Program-made: the position numbers and the translations under genes
DNA from: Sphingomonadaceae bacterium
Lineage (GTDB): Bacteria > Pseudomonadota > Alphaproteobacteria > Sphingomonadales > Sphingomonadaceae
Assembly: GCA_020850455.1 (NCBI GenBank)
Contig: JADZEQ010000009.1
Coordinates: forward strand, 186,001-250,000
Reading direction: 5' to 3'
Length of the DNA stretch: 64,000 nt
Notes under the pieces: model-generated
What the model was told of the DNA's origin: nothing
The model's input: the letters and a program-made list of their open reading frames with translations, nothing else
Database searches by the model: none
Part shown: positions 8,974 to 18,052 of the stretch, one piece after another
Numbering within the stretch: the stretch's first letter is position 1
How the letters are laid out: each line of letters begins with the position of its first letter

Positions 8974-9672
8974 ATGAACGCCGCATCGCCCGACCATCCC
9001 GCCCAGCAGACGCCCCAGCCCCCCATGCGTGCGGCGATTATCCCCGTCACGCCCTTGCAGCAGAATTGCACCCTCATCTGGTGTACCAAAACCAATGCCG
9101 CCGCGCTGATCGACCCTGGCGGTGATCTGGACCGGATCAAGGCAGCGGTTGCGCAAGCTGGCGTGCAATTGGTCAAAATTCTGATCACCCATGGCCATAT
9201 CGACCATTGTGGGGAGGCAGGGACGCTCGCCAAACAATTGGGCATCCCTATCGAAGGGCCACAGGAGGCGGACCGTTTCTGGATTTCCCGGCTGGAAGAG
9301 GATGGGCGTAGTTATGGCATCGCCGGCGCCGTTTTCGAACCCGACCGCTGGCTCGAACATGGCGATACGGTAACACTCGGCGATCTGACGCTCGATGTTA
9401 TCCATTGCCCCGGCCACACCCCCGGCCATGTGGTTTTTTTCCACGCGCCCTCGCGCTTTGCCGTTGTCGGTGATGTGCTGTTCCAAGGCAGCATCGGACG
9501 CACCGATTTCCCGATGGGGGATCATGCATCGCTGATCGCATCGATTACAGAGCGGCTATGGCCGCTCGGCAATGATGTCCTGTTCGTCCCCGGCCATGGC
9601 CGGACGAGCAGCTTTGGCGCCGAACGCCAGCATAATGGCTTTGTGTCGGACGCCGCGCTCCGCGCGCGTTAA
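8974..9672 (+). CDS. Metallo-beta-lactamase-fold hydrolase, glyoxalase II-like
   Basis: A protein of about 232 residues with the metallo-beta-lactamase fold, closest by eye to small YcbL/GloB-like hydrolases that cleave thioesters. The metal motif HGHIDH is at residues 73-78; the later ligands are in HCPGHTPGHV and VVGDVLFQGSIGRTD, and a terminal histidine is in VPGHGRTS. Start choice is uncertain: ATG 8974 follows AGGGGG with almost no spacing, ATG 8914 and 9025 are alternatives, and the fold itself begins near MRAAIIPVTPLQQN. It is divergent from the CoA-transferase and its stop overlaps the MAPEG gene tail by four bases. Confidence 0.82.
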   Translation: MNAASPDHPAQQTPQPPMRAAIIPVTPLQQNCTLIWCTKTNAAALIDPGGDLDRIKAAVAQAGVQLVKILITHGHIDHCGEAGTLAKQLGIPIEGPQEADRFWISRLEEDGRSYGIAGAVFEPDRWLEHGDTVTLGDLTLDVIHCPGHTPGHVVFFHAPSRFAVVGDVLFQGSIGRTDFPMGDHASLIASITERLWPLGNDVLFVPGHGRTSSFGAERQHNGFVSDAALRAR

Positions 9673-10097
9673 GCGGTGCCGCCGACGCTCGCCGGCAGGT
9701 CGGCGATGTGGAGCAATTGCCAGCCTGTATAGAGCGCATAGCCCGCCAATATGACTTGGATGAGCAGCGTCAACATCATCCCCGCCGCGCGCGCCGGATG
9801 CCCCTTTTCCGCGTCCATGCCGATGGGGTGGAGGATCCGCGCGAGGAGGAATGCCCCCGCCATCACCCATAAAAATGTCGCGCTGGCCCCGGTCACTTCG
9901 AGCAGCAGGAACAGCAACAGCGTCAGCGGCGCATTTTCTGCATAGTTGAGCTGCGCGCGCATCCGCCGGGCGAGCAGCGCATCGCCACCATCGCCATGGC
10001 TGACCTTGGCCGATGTGCGCCGCTGGCCACAGCGGATGCCCAGCCAGATATTGAGCAATACGGCTGCGGCCGCAAAAATAAGACTGATCGTCGGCAT
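9669..10097 (-). CDS. MAPEG family integral membrane protein
   Basis: A 142-residue protein with four membrane helices, typical of the MAPEG superfamily (membrane-associated glutathione/eicosanoid proteins). Family hints are the first helix SLIFAAAAVLLNIWLGIR, the loop RMRAQLNYAENAPLTLLL containing the conserved RxxxNxxE pattern, and ARILHPIGM after helix three. The start at 10097 is supported by AGGGGG six bases upstream. The bacterial role is undefined; some members bind glutathione. It overlaps the convergent hydrolase by four bases and is divergent from rpmF across about 250 bases with no other gene. Confidence 0.85.
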   Translation of the reverse strand: MPTISLIFAAAAVLLNIWLGIRCGQRRTSAKVSHGDGGDALLARRMRAQLNYAENAPLTLLLFLLLEVTGASATFLWVMAGAFLLARILHPIGMDAEKGHPARAAGMMLTLLIQVILAGYALYTGWQLLHIADLPASVGGTA

Positions 10098-10347
10098 ATC
10101 ATTCCCCCTGCTTACCCCATTGGCATTAGGTGCCGCATGGCGCGGCGAAGCGCAATGGCCTTGCAAATATCGCCAAAGCGGCTAAGGCGGCGCGCGATTT
10201 GCCGCTTGTTGCGACTCATCCCCTTGGCATTGACCCTATTCCCCCGCGCCTTGTGCGTCGCGCGGCGGACGGAATATTTGCCAAAAGGGGCCGGGCGCGG
10301 TAAGGGGCCGCCCCATATCCGTCATTATATAGCGTACAGGTAGAATC

Positions 10348-10527
10348 ATGGCCGTCCCTAAGCGTAAAACCTCCCCGTCCAAGCGCGGTATGCGCCGCAG
10401 CCACGACGCGCTGTCGGTTGAAGCGTTTCAGGAATGCTCCAACTGCGGCGAACTAAAGCGCCCGCACCATCTGTGCGCCGCTTGCGGCCATTATAACGGC
10501 CGCGAAGTCGTCGCCGTCGGGCTCTGA
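10348..10527 (+). CDS. rpmF: 50S ribosomal protein L32
   Basis: A 59-residue protein starting [20 protein letters not shown], the hallmark of L32. The zinc-ribbon cysteines are present as [19 protein letters not shown]32 sits on the large subunit near the peptidyl transferase region. It opens the conserved cluster rpmF-plsX-fabH-ihfA-merR, with 41 bases to plsX. The 250-base region upstream probably holds its promoter; AT-rich TTATATAG lies about 20 bases before the start, but no convincing paired -35/-10 is seen. Too short to be picked up by simple length filters. Confidence 0.95.
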   Translation: MAVPKRKTSPSKRGMRRSHDALSVEAFQECSNCGELKRPHHLCAACGHYNGREVVAVGL

Positions 10528-10568
10528 CGCCCATCAGCGACCGGCCTTAGCGAACCGACCCCCACTCC

Positions 10569-11612
10569 ATGCCCGACCTCCAGCGCATAGCCATCGACGC
10601 GATGGGCGGCGATGGCGGGGTGGAGGTGATGTTGGCGGGCGCAAGTCTGGCGCTTGACGCGCAAAGCGACCTCCATTTCCTGCTGGTTGGCGATGAAGCG
10701 GCGATAAAGTCGGCCTTGCGTCAACACCCCGCGCTCGCCGCGGCAAGCCAGATCCTCCATGTCGAAGCGGTCGTGTCGGGCGATGAAAAACCATCGCGCG
10801 AAACGCTGCGCCGGGCGCGCGACACATCGATGGGGCGCGCGGTGCATGCGGTAAAAGCGAAGGAGGCGGGGGCCGCCGTCTCTGCGGGCAATACCGGCAT
10901 GTTGATGGCGATGGCGAAATTGTCGCTACGCACATTGCCGGGGATTGACCGTCCGGCGCTCGCCGCCATGCTGCCGACATTGGGCGACAATGATGTCGTC
11001 ATGCTCGATCTTGGCGCCAACACCGAATGTGATGCCAACAACCTCGTCGAATTTGCGTTGATGGGTGCGGCCTATGCGCGCACCGGCATGGGCATTGATC
11101 GCCCGCGCGTCGCCCTGCTCAACATCGGGACAGAGGATCAAAAGGGTGTCGATTCGATCCGCATCGCGGCACAGATTTTGCGCGATGCCCCCGATCTGCC
11201 GCTGCAATTTTGCGGCTATATAGAGGGGGATAAATTGTCGCGCGGCGAAGTGGATGTCGTCGTCCACGACGGTTTTTCGGGCAATATCGCGCTCAAGACG
11301 ATAGAGGGGACGGCGCGTTTCGTCACCGATCTGCTGCGCCGCGCCTTTACCAGTTCGACGCGGTCGAAAATCGGCTTCCTCATCTCCCGCCCCGCAACCG
11401 AATTATTGCGCCACCACCTCGACCCCAATAATCATAATGGCGCGCTGTTTCTGGGGCTGAACGGGCTGGTGCTCAAAAGCCATGGCAGCGCCAATGCCAA
11501 GGGCGTGGCCAATGCCATTCACGTCGCGGCTGAATTATTGCACAAGGATATTTTGGGGCAGGTCGAACAGGACATGGCCGATTTGCATCACGCGCAAACA
11601 GGAGCGGGCTGA
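10569..11612 (+). CDS. plsX: Phosphate acyltransferase PlsX
   Basis: PlsX converts acyl-ACP plus phosphate to acyl-phosphate, the acyl donor for PlsY in phospholipid synthesis. The 347-residue length is normal. Characteristic segments are [19 protein letters not shown] at the N-terminus, [12 protein letters not shown], and [20 protein letters not shown]. It is peripheral to the inner membrane. The ATG at 10569 is the natural start for the IDAMGGD motif. Two bases separate its stop from fabH, so the two lipid genes are almost certainly co-translated. Confidence 0.96.
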   Translation: MPDLQRIAIDAMGGDGGVEVMLAGASLALDAQSDLHFLLVGDEAAIKSALRQHPALAAASQILHVEAVVSGDEKPSRETLRRARDTSMGRAVHAVKAKEAGAAVSAGNTGMLMAMAKLSLRTLPGIDRPALAAMLPTLGDNDVVMLDLGANTECDANNLVEFALMGAAYARTGMGIDRPRVALLNIGTEDQKGVDSIRIAAQILRDAPDLPLQFCGYIEGDKLSRGEVDVVVHDGFSGNIALKTIEGTARFVTDLLRRAFTSSTRSKIGFLISRPATELLRHHLDPNNHNGALFLGLNGLVLKSHGSANAKGVANAIHVAAELLHKDILGQVEQDMADLHHAQTGAG

Positions 11613-11614
11613 AC

Positions 11615-12571
11615 ATGGGTGCGATCATCACCGGCACCGGCAGCGCGCTGCCCGCCCGCTGTGTCACCAACGCTGAGCTGGCCGAACGGATCGACACCAG
11701 CGACGAATGGATCGTCGAACGCACCGGCATTCGCCAACGCTATATCGCGGGGCAAGGGGAAACCACCGCCACCCTGGCGACAGAGGCGGCGCGCAACGCA
11801 TTGTCCGCCGCCGGGCGCACCGCTGCGGACATCGACCTTATCATCGTTGCGACGACCAGCGCCGACAATAGTTTCCCAGCAAGCGCGACCAAGGTGCAGG
11901 CGCTGCTCGGCGCGCCGACCTGCGCTGCTTTTGATGTGCAGGCCGTCTGTTCGGGCTTTGTCTATGCGTTATCCATCGCCGATGCGATGATCGGCGCGGG
12001 CAGCGCGCGCTGCGCGCTGATCATCGGCGCGGAAACCATGACCCGCCTGCTCGATTGGGAAGACCGCACCACCTGCGTATTATTTGGCGATGGCGCGGGC
12101 GCAGTCGTGCTCGAAGCCAATGATGATCCATCACGCGGGATTATCGCCACCCGCCTTCACGCCGATGGTTGTCAGGCACCGATGCTCTACGCCGATGGCG
12201 GCATCTCCACCACGCAAACGACGGGGATGATCCGTATGGCGGGGCGCGAGGTGTTTCGCCACGCGGTGACCAATTTGGCGCAGGTGCTGACCGACGTTAT
12301 CGCCGACGCAGGGCTGGCTGCCAGCGACATCGACTGGGTGGTGCCGCATCAGGCAAATAAACGCATCATCGATGCGACGGTCAAGAAATTGGGGCTGACC
12401 GCTGACCGCGTGATTATGACGGTCGACCGGCATGCCAATACGTCGGCAGCATCGGTGCCATTGGCACTCGATTGCGCCGTGCGCGATGGCCGTATCCAGC
12501 GCGGCGATATGCTGGCGCTCGAGGCGATGGGTGGCGGCTTTACTTGGGGCGCCTGTTTGCTGCGCTATTAA
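11615..12571 (+). CDS. fabH: Beta-ketoacyl-ACP synthase III FabH
   Basis: FabH condenses acetyl-CoA with malonyl-ACP to start each fatty acid chain. The 318-residue protein has the complete catalytic triad: Cys112 ([11 protein letters not shown]), His245 ([12 protein letters not shown]) and Asn275 ([11 protein letters not shown]), in the same order and spacing as E. coli. The C-terminal [13 protein letters not shown] is the usual ending. It directly follows plsX, so acyl-chain initiation and phospholipid acyl donation are expressed together. About 100 bases with paired palindromic boxes separate it from ihfA. Confidence 0.97.
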   Translation: MGAIITGTGSALPARCVTNAELAERIDTSDEWIVERTGIRQRYIAGQGETTATLATEAARNALSAAGRTAADIDLIIVATTSADNSFPASATKVQALLGAPTCAAFDVQAVCSGFVYALSIADAMIGAGSARCALIIGAETMTRLLDWEDRTTCVLFGDGAGAVVLEANDDPSRGIIATRLHADGCQAPMLYADGGISTTQTTGMIRMAGREVFRHAVTNLAQVLTDVIADAGLAASDIDWVVPHQANKRIIDATVKKLGLTADRVIMTVDRHANTSAASVPLALDCAVRDGRIQRGDMLALEAMGGGFTWGACLLRY

Positions 12572-12609
12572 GCTTGTATAAATCGGACATGCGAATTACT
12601 TGCATCGCG

Positions 12610-12654
12610 CCAATTTGGACATTAGCAGTGCGCAATTGACTACCAATTTGGTAG
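12610..12654 (+). promoter_or_regulatory. Paired CCAATTTGG boxes and palindrome upstream of ihfA
   Basis: The 9-base sequence CCAATTTGG occurs at 12610-12618 and again at 12643-12651, 33 bases apart (about three DNA turns). The second copy is the centre of a perfect CTACCAA-T-TTGGTAG palindrome (12640-12654), which overlaps a TAGAAT -10-like box (12652-12657). It is 22 bases from the ihfA start. This looks like a two-site operator; the regulator is unknown. Confidence 0.45.
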
Positions 12655-12675
12655 AATCAAGGGGGACCATGGAAG

Positions 12676-12969
12676 ATGAGCGAACCAACGCTGACCCGTG
12701 CGGATATTGCAGATAACATCAACCGCGCGGTGGGCTTGTCGCGAGCCGATTCGGCACGGATGGTCGAAGATGTGATCGACACGATTACCAATGCACTGGC
12801 GGCGGGCGATCAGGTGAAGCTGACCGGATTTGGCACCTTCACGCTGCGCGACAAGCGCGCGCGCACCGGGCGCAACCCCAAAACGGGGGCAGAGGCGGCG
12901 ATCAGCCCGCGCCGCGTCATGGGTTTCCGCGCGGCGCAATCGGTTCGCACCGCGGTATCGGATAAATAA
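12676..12969 (+). CDS. ihfA: Integration host factor subunit alpha
   Basis: A 97-residue DNA-bending protein of the HU/IHF family. The order downstream of fabH and the sequence ([39 protein letters not shown]) match alphaproteobacterial IHF-alpha. The beta-arm contains the intercalating-proline context RTGRNPKTG. It forms a heterodimer with IHF-beta, which is not in this window. The start is the ATG at 12676 in a GGGGGACCATGGAAG context. The stop shares a base with the following merR-type gene (TAATG), so both are made from one message. Confidence 0.93.
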   Translation: MSEPTLTRADIADNINRAVGLSRADSARMVEDVIDTITNALAAGDQVKLTGFGTFTLRDKRARTGRNPKTGAEAAISPRRVMGFRAAQSVRTAVSDK

Positions 12970-13343
12970 TGGTCGCCGGGGTGTCGGCAAAGGCACCCGG
13001 TGCGCTGCGCACCATCGGCGAAGTGAGCGCCGAAACCGGCATCGCCACCCATATCCTGCGTTATTGGGAAAGCCATGTTGCCGCGCTGCGTCCTGTACGG
13101 CGCGCGGGCGGGCGGCGTTATTTCCGGCCGGAGGATGTGGCGCTGGTGCGCCAGCTTGACCAGTTGATCCACCATCAGGGCTATACACTCGACGGCGCAG
13201 CACGGACGATAGCAGGGGGCGAACCGGCGGCCAGTGCCGCACCGGTCGTGGTGCCCAGCCCATCGGTTGCCGACAACAGCGCGTACGCCCGTTCGCTCAG
13301 CGCGCTGCGCGACCGTCTGCGACAGGCTTTGGCGGCCTCTTAA
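12969..13343 (+). CDS. MerR family transcriptional regulator
   Basis: A 124-residue MerR-type regulator. The winged helix is at about residues 14-75: IGEVSAETGIATHILRYWE, then RRAGGRRYFRPEDVALV. The C-terminal part is short, with no cysteines for metal sensing, and ends in a probable helix (YARSLSALRDRLRQAL). It is translationally joined to ihfA (TAATG). In many alphaproteobacteria this gene follows ihfA, but its effector and targets are unknown to me. The stop overlaps the convergent sixA tail by three bases. Confidence 0.9.
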   Translation: MVAGVSAKAPGALRTIGEVSAETGIATHILRYWESHVAALRPVRRAGGRRYFRPEDVALVRQLDQLIHHQGYTLDGAARTIAGGEPAASAAPVVVPSPSVADNSAYARSLSALRDRLRQALAAS

Positions 13344-13891
13344 TCCCCATCTTCCCCGGCCAATGCCGGGTCAATGTCGCGCGGGCGGGTAAAGCCCACC
13401 AATCGCCCCATGCCGAGGTCGACATTGCGCCACGCATCCGCATCAAATTCAATCATCGCCAGCGCCCCGGTCGGGAACCCCTGTTCCACCGCGTCGCGTT
13501 CGGCATTTTCGCCGTCATCGGGGACAAGGTCGAGTATCAGATCCTCCAACCCCGGATTATGGCCCGACATCAGCACATTGTCGGCGCTTTCGGGCAAATC
13601 CTGCACACATTCGATCAACGATGCAGCGGACGCCAAATATATGCGGCGGTCCCAATGCGCCTCCAACCTGTCCAGCCCCGCTGCGGGCAGAAAATGGTCG
13701 AGCGTTTCGGAAACCCGCACTGCCGGGGACGCAACCACCGCATCGACCGGGATGGCCCGGTCGCGGACATAGGCACCCATCGCCGCGCTCGCCAATTTGC
13801 CGCGTTCGTTGATCGGCCGGTCATAGTCGCGCGCCACCGGCGCATCCCAGCCCGATTTGGCATGGCGCAGCAACAATAGCCGTTTGACCAT
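13340..13891 (-). CDS. Histidine phosphatase family protein, SixA-like
   Basis: A 183-residue phosphatase of the SixA branch of the histidine phosphatase superfamily, whose members remove phosphate from phosphohistidine of phosphorelay or PTS proteins. The nucleophile motif is LLLLRHAKSGW with Arg9-His10. The second catalytic histidine is in SGHNPGLEDL. The start at 13891 is supported by GGGAAAGG upstream on the minus strand; longer in-frame starts to 14008 would overlap the helicase tail. Its natural substrate is not evident here, as no histidine kinase or PTS gene is nearby. Confidence 0.88.
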   Translation of the reverse strand: MVKRLLLLRHAKSGWDAPVARDYDRPINERGKLASAAMGAYVRDRAIPVDAVVASPAVRVSETLDHFLPAAGLDRLEAHWDRRIYLASAASLIECVQDLPESADNVLMSGHNPGLEDLILDLVPDDGENAERDAVEQGFPTGALAMIEFDADAWRNVDLGMGRLVGFTRPRDIDPALAGEDGD

Positions 13892-13967
13892 CGGCCTTTC
13901 CCCCAAAATTGTCGATTCGCCCGCCATATCGCTAATCTGGCGCAATTTTGACGCCATGCAAGCAACT

Positions 13968-16712
13968 TCACCCGCCGTAGCGCCCGCTGGCGATGCGCGC
14001 CAGTGCATCCTCCAGCCCCAGCCGCCAGACCGGTGTTTCGGCTGGAAAGGCGCTCAGCAAGCGACTGGGCAGTGCGCTGGTGAGGAGGATGAAGCGGCCA
14101 AAATCATCGGTGCGGCGGATCAGGCGACCAAATGCCTGCGCCAGTCGCGTGCGCACCAGCGCATCATCATATGCCGTCGCACTCCCGCCCGGTTCCGCCC
14201 CTGCCGCCAACCGCCGCGCGCTATGCGCGATGGAAGGTTTGTTCCACGGCACCTGTTCCATCACCACCATGCGCAGCGCCTCACCCGGCACATCGACCCC
14301 GTCACGCAGCGCATCGGTACCCAGCAACGCGCCCTTCGGCTCGGCACGGAATAAATCGACCAGCGCGCCGGTGTCGATGGGGTCGACATGTTGGGCGTAG
14401 AGCGCAATCCCCTCCCGCGCCAAGGCATCGGCAATCCGCCCGTGCACCGCACGCAGGCGGCGGATCGCGGTAAACAGCCCCAAAACCCCGCCCCCTTCGG
14501 CAATGATCAGCCGCGCATAGGCATTGGCGAGCGCCGATATGTCACCGCGCTTGACGTCATTGATCAATATGATTTCGCTCTGGCGCGCATAATCAAAGGG
14601 GCTGGCACCATTGAAATGCGCAATTTCCCCCGGCAGGTGGCGTGCACCCGTTTGCACCTCTGCCCGCGCGCTATCCCCCATCGCCAATGTGGCGGAGGTG
14701 ATGAGCAAGGATTGCGCAGGGGTATAAATATGTCGCGCCAGCGGCAGCGTCGGGTCAATCCAGCGGCGCATAATACCCACGTCGATGACGCGCGCTTCGA
14801 CCCGTTCAATCGCCAGCCAATCGACCATCGCAGCGTCCGCCGCACCCGCCAAAACACGCGCCAACAAGGCGCACCATGCACTGAGCAACTCGGTCCGCGC
14901 GCCGAGGCTGATAATCGCCCCTTCGGCGCGTTGGCGCGCCGGGGCATCGAGCCAGTCGGGCGGCTCCGCCAACAATGTCTTAATCCGTTCGGCCAGCGTG
15001 CGCAGCGGCGTCAATATTGCATCAAGCGCGGCAGCAGCCGCGCCAACCGCCTGCAGAAAATCTGTATCCAGCGCACCGTCGGCCCCTGCATGCGGCGGCA
15101 AATGCGCCTCCAGCCCATAGCCTGCATCCACATCGCCAGTATCGATATTCTGCGCGATGGTGATGCGCCGCACCTCTGCCAACAGCGCCTCGACCGGCCC
15201 GCTGGCGCTCGCGCCATCCTCCCCCGCGATGCGGGCCAGCCAACCATCGGCGGGCAGCGCCAACGCCGCATCGCGCGCGGCCTCTATCGCCTCTGCGCCG
15301 GCATCATCATAGCTGGCAATATCCGACAGCCGCGCCGCCAAACCGCGCCGCCGCCCACGATGGCGGCTTTCCGGGCCGATAATCCAGCGGCGCAGTTCAA
15401 TCGCTTCCTGCCCGCTAAGATCGATGGCGAACAGCGAATCGGCAGCATCAAATAGATGATGGCCTTCGTCAAAAATCAGTCGTGCGCCGCCCTCTGCACC
15501 GCCGCCACGCAACGTGCCAATCATCGTCAGCGCATGGTTGGCGATGACAAAATCGGCCTGTTCGGCGGCGCGGATCGATCGTTCGATAAAACAGCGCCGC
15601 CAATGCGGGCAGGCGGCATAAATACATTCGCCGCGCCGGTCGGTCAGCGCCTGTGCGCCTGCGCGGCGGAACAGGCTGGTCAGCCAGCCCGGCATATCGC
15701 CGCCGGTCATATCGCCATCGCGGCTATAGGCAGCCCAGCGCGCGGCAAGCACGGCGAGGATGGCCGCACGGCCGACAAATCCCCCCTCCAGCGCGTCTTC
15801 CAGATTGAGGAGGCAGAGGTAATTTTCGCGCCCCTTGCGTACCACCACCGCTGACTGATGCGCTGCGGCATTGGGGTAAAGCCGGCTGGTTTCGCGCGCG
15901 ACCTGACGCTGTAACGCCTTGGTATAGGTTGAAATATGAACCTGCCCGCCGCTCGCCGCCACCCATTCGGCGCTGGCCGACAGGTAAGCGAGCGTCTTGC
16001 CAATCCCCGTTCCCGCCTCCGCCAACAATAAATTGGGACTATGCTTGTCGCGGCGCGGGCCGAAAATCGGCGCAATTGCCGCCGCCATCGCACGCTGGCC
16101 CGGCCGTTCCTCCCCCGATGCGACGAGTGTGCGGAGGCGCGATGTCACTTTGGCAACATCGGGTGTCCATTGGAGCGGGCGGGGGCGCGGCGCTTCCTCA
16201 CTCCATTCGGCCATTCGCGCGAACAGGCTCGGCTCCCCCTTGGGCGGCGGGGTGAGCACGGCGTTGACGACAGGCGCCCAGCCCCAGCGCAACCGCCCCA
16301 GCCGTTGGCCCAAATCCCATGCGCCCTGTCGTTCGACCCAGTCGCCATCGGTCATCTTGTCGATCAGTGCGGCGCAGACCCTTTCCATCCACAGCGGCGC
16401 TTCCGCATCGACAATCGCTCCATTGGGCGGACTATCGGGCGCAATGCCCAATGCGCTGGCAAGGCCGCCGACGCTTGGCACCGCAAAGCGCGCCGGGTGG
16501 ACGAAGGCAAAAAGTTCGAGCAGGTCTAACCCTGCAACTTCTGCCTGCCCCAGCCGCTGCGCGACCAGCGGGGCGGCGACCAAGATGGTTGGCGTTGCCG
16601 CAAGGTGGCGCAGTGCATCGCGCCGGTCGATCGCGCGCGTTTCCCCCCGCATGCGCAGCCAGATCCCCGCATGGCTAACGTGCAATATCGGGTGCGGGGG
16701 GACGCTGGCCAT
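13968..16712 (-). CDS. ATP-dependent DNA helicase, DinG/XPD (Rad3) type
   Basis: A 914-residue superfamily 2 helicase of the iron-sulphur XPD/DinG group, probably unwinding 5' flaps, R-loops or damaged DNA. Walker A is EAGTGIGKT (residues 232-240). The four Fe-S cysteines are Cys300, Cys363, Cys368 and Cys374. The Walker B box is DEGHH (415-419), and motif VI is QAFGRLIRR near the C-terminus. The first ~200 residues are not helicase; the stretch LLELFAFVHPARF followed by VGGLASALGI resembles the end of a DnaQ-type exonuclease domain, but no acidic catalytic residues are seen. It is divergent from the acetyltransferase at 16793. Confidence 0.88.
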   Translation of the reverse strand: MASVPPHPILHVSHAGIWLRMRGETRAIDRRDALRHLAATPTILVAAPLVAQRLGQAEVAGLDLLELFAFVHPARFAVPSVGGLASALGIAPDSPPNGAIVDAEAPLWMERVCAALIDKMTDGDWVERQGAWDLGQRLGRLRWGWAPVVNAVLTPPPKGEPSLFARMAEWSEEAPRPRPLQWTPDVAKVTSRLRTLVASGEERPGQRAMAAAIAPIFGPRRDKHSPNLLLAEAGTGIGKTLAYLSASAEWVAASGGQVHISTYTKALQRQVARETSRLYPNAAAHQSAVVVRKGRENYLCLLNLEDALEGGFVGRAAILAVLAARWAAYSRDGDMTGGDMPGWLTSLFRRAGAQALTDRRGECIYAACPHWRRCFIERSIRAAEQADFVIANHALTMIGTLRGGGAEGGARLIFDEGHHLFDAADSLFAIDLSGQEAIELRRWIIGPESRHRGRRRGLAARLSDIASYDDAGAEAIEAARDAALALPADGWLARIAGEDGASASGPVEALLAEVRRITIAQNIDTGDVDAGYGLEAHLPPHAGADGALDTDFLQAVGAAAAALDAILTPLRTLAERIKTLLAEPPDWLDAPARQRAEGAIISLGARTELLSAWCALLARVLAGAADAAMVDWLAIERVEARVIDVGIMRRWIDPTLPLARHIYTPAQSLLITSATLAMGDSARAEVQTGARHLPGEIAHFNGASPFDYARQSEIILINDVKRGDISALANAYARLIIAEGGGVLGLFTAIRRLRAVHGRIADALAREGIALYAQHVDPIDTGALVDLFRAEPKGALLGTDALRDGVDVPGEALRMVVMEQVPWNKPSIAHSARRLAAGAEPGGSATAYDDALVRTRLAQAFGRLIRRTDDFGRFILLTSALPSRLLSAFPAETPVWRLGLEDALARIASGRYGG

Positions 16713-16792
16713 GCCCCGGCCTTATCGGCATTTTGCGGGGGAGGGAACCGGCACCCCCTTGCTTGTTAAGCTTTGCGCCCTAGCATCATGGC

Positions 16793-17320
16793 ATGAGCGA
16801 TATTCCGACGATTGAAACCGCCCGTTTTCGCCTGCGCGCCGCGCGCCGCGATGACTTTGACGAATATGCCCGCATGTGGGCCGATGAACGCACGACGCGC
16901 TTTATCGGCGGGGCGCCGCGTGACCGCACGACCAGCTGGGCCAAGTTCCTCGCCATGCCGGGGCTGTGGGCGATCATGGGCTATGGCTATTGGATTTTCG
17001 CCGAACGCGACAGCGACCGGCCGATGGGCGGGGGCGGATTTTCCAACTTTGAACGCGGCATCGACGCCCTCAACGGCTTTGCAGAGGCAGGCTGGGCGGT
17101 CGAGCCGGATTGGTGGGGCAAGGGCGCGGTGAGCGAGATTATGGCCGCCGCGCTCCACTGGGGCGATGCCCATCTGCCGGGGACGGGCGTGCGCTGCATC
17201 ATCGACGATGGCAATGGCGCGTCGCACCGCGTCGCCGAAAAATTGGGCTTTCAATCGCTAGGGGCCGTCCCCTTTGGGGAGGGGACGACCAACCTATACC
17301 ATCGTGATCTGATGCGCTGA
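16793..17320 (+). CDS. GNAT family N-acetyltransferase, RimJ/RimL-like
   Basis: A 175-residue acetyl-CoA-dependent acetyltransferase. It begins with the RimJ/RimL pattern IPTIETARFRLRAARRDDF, and the acetyl-CoA region is seen around WAVEPDWWGKGAVSEI and later SHRVAEKLGFQSLG. The acceptor is unknown; relatives modify protein N-termini, antibiotics or small amines. It is divergent from the helicase gene and nearly meets a second, convergent GNAT gene of the same subfamily with a three-base gap. The two differ clearly in sequence, so recent duplication is unlikely. Confidence 0.87.
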   Translation: MSDIPTIETARFRLRAARRDDFDEYARMWADERTTRFIGGAPRDRTTSWAKFLAMPGLWAIMGYGYWIFAERDSDRPMGGGGFSNFERGIDALNGFAEAGWAVEPDWWGKGAVSEIMAAALHWGDAHLPGTGVRCIIDDGNGASHRVAEKLGFQSLGAVPFGEGTTNLYHRDLMR

Positions 17321-17323
17321 CAT

Positions 17324-17869
17324 TCACGCCGCGCATTGCATTTGGCATCGCATCGCATCGGCCATATCTTCGGCCATGACGATCGCCTCCACCGGCCCGC
17401 CACGCGCGCGGCTGTGGCGCGTCGTGCGCGCACCGGTCGGGCGAAAGCCGATTTTGCTGAGCACGCGGCCCGATGCCGGGTTGTCGGCATAATAGACGGC
17501 GTGCAGCCGCGGCAGATGGTGCGCCCGCGCCATCGCCATTGCCGCGCGGCCAGCCTCACTGGCATAGCCAAGGCCCCAGCAATCGCGCCGCACCCAATAT
17601 CCAATTTCAACCTGCCCATCGGCCATGGCGTTGAAACCAATACAGCCGATGATGTCGGGCGCGCCCAGCGTCCGGCGCACCATCAACATATGGGGAAGCA
17701 AAGGGGGATGCTCGATTGCCAGCCATTCCTGTGCATCCGCCAAGCCATAAGGCTGCGGCACATGGCTGAGGTTGCGGGTCACCCCCGCATCGCCGAGTGC
17801 CAGCGCCAGCGCGGGCGCATCCTCGGCAAATCCGGGGCGTAAGAGCAAGCGATCCGTACGTGCAAACAT
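17324..17869 (-). CDS. GNAT family N-acetyltransferase
   Basis: A 181-residue GNAT acetyltransferase. The N-terminus is MFARTDRLLLRPGFAEDA, a beta-strand pattern shared with RimJ-like enzymes. The acetyl-CoA binding segment is YWVRRDCWGLGYASEAGRAA, followed by DNPASGRVLSKIGFRPTG. The start at 17869 is well supported by AAGGAG on the minus strand about seven bases upstream. It faces the other GNAT gene tail to tail. The C-terminus (MADAMRCQMQCAA) is Met/Cys-rich, without known meaning. Confidence 0.85.
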   Translation of the reverse strand: MFARTDRLLLRPGFAEDAPALALALGDAGVTRNLSHVPQPYGLADAQEWLAIEHPPLLPHMLMVRRTLGAPDIIGCIGFNAMADGQVEIGYWVRRDCWGLGYASEAGRAAMAMARAHHLPRLHAVYYADNPASGRVLSKIGFRPTGARTTRHSRARGGPVEAIVMAEDMADAMRCQMQCAA

Positions 17870-17910
17870 TTCTCTCTCCTTCATCGCGCAAGGGAGAAAT
17901 ATCGCCGGGA

Positions 17911-17939
17911 TTTTGCATGGCTGTGACACCCATGCAAAA
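17911..17939. repeat. Perfect 10-bp inverted repeat
   Basis: TTTTGCATGG (17911-17920) and CCATGCAAAA (17930-17939) are exact inverted copies separated by CTGTGACAC. It lies upstream of the GNAT gene at 17869 and directly after the rplU-rpmA terminator, sharing AAAA with it. There is no T-run outside either arm, so it is not a simple terminator; it could be an operator for the GNAT gene. Confidence 0.7.
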
Positions 17940-17970
17940 GGGAGGCGGTGGATGATCCCCCGTCTCCCTT
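17936..17970 (-). terminator. Rho-independent terminator of rplU-rpmA
   Basis: On the minus strand AAGGGAG pairs with CTCCCTT (17964-17970 with 17938-17944), with further inner CG and GG/CC pairs and a TCA loop, followed by TT for a total T4 run. It is placed between the rpmA stop and the next minus-strand gene, as expected for the end of the ribosomal protein operon. Confidence 0.65.
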
Positions 17971-18052
17971 GAAACTTCCGCTTATGGGGCCTTGGAGGCA
18001 CCGCTGCGGCGGGGGGTCATCTTGTTCGACGACCCCGATTTCGGAAGTCGCC

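Noticed and set aside
8868-9245. N-terminal extension of the CoA-transferase
   Set aside because: The open frame continues, but it runs antisense through the metallo-hydrolase gene and adds non-family sequence.
13892-14008. Longer SixA with extra N-terminal residues
   Set aside because: Extension overlaps the helicase stop and is not part of the phosphatase fold; the ribosome site points to 13891.
16793-17869. Convergent GNAT genes as a recent duplication
   Set aside because: The two proteins share only family motifs, not close sequence, and are in opposite orientation.
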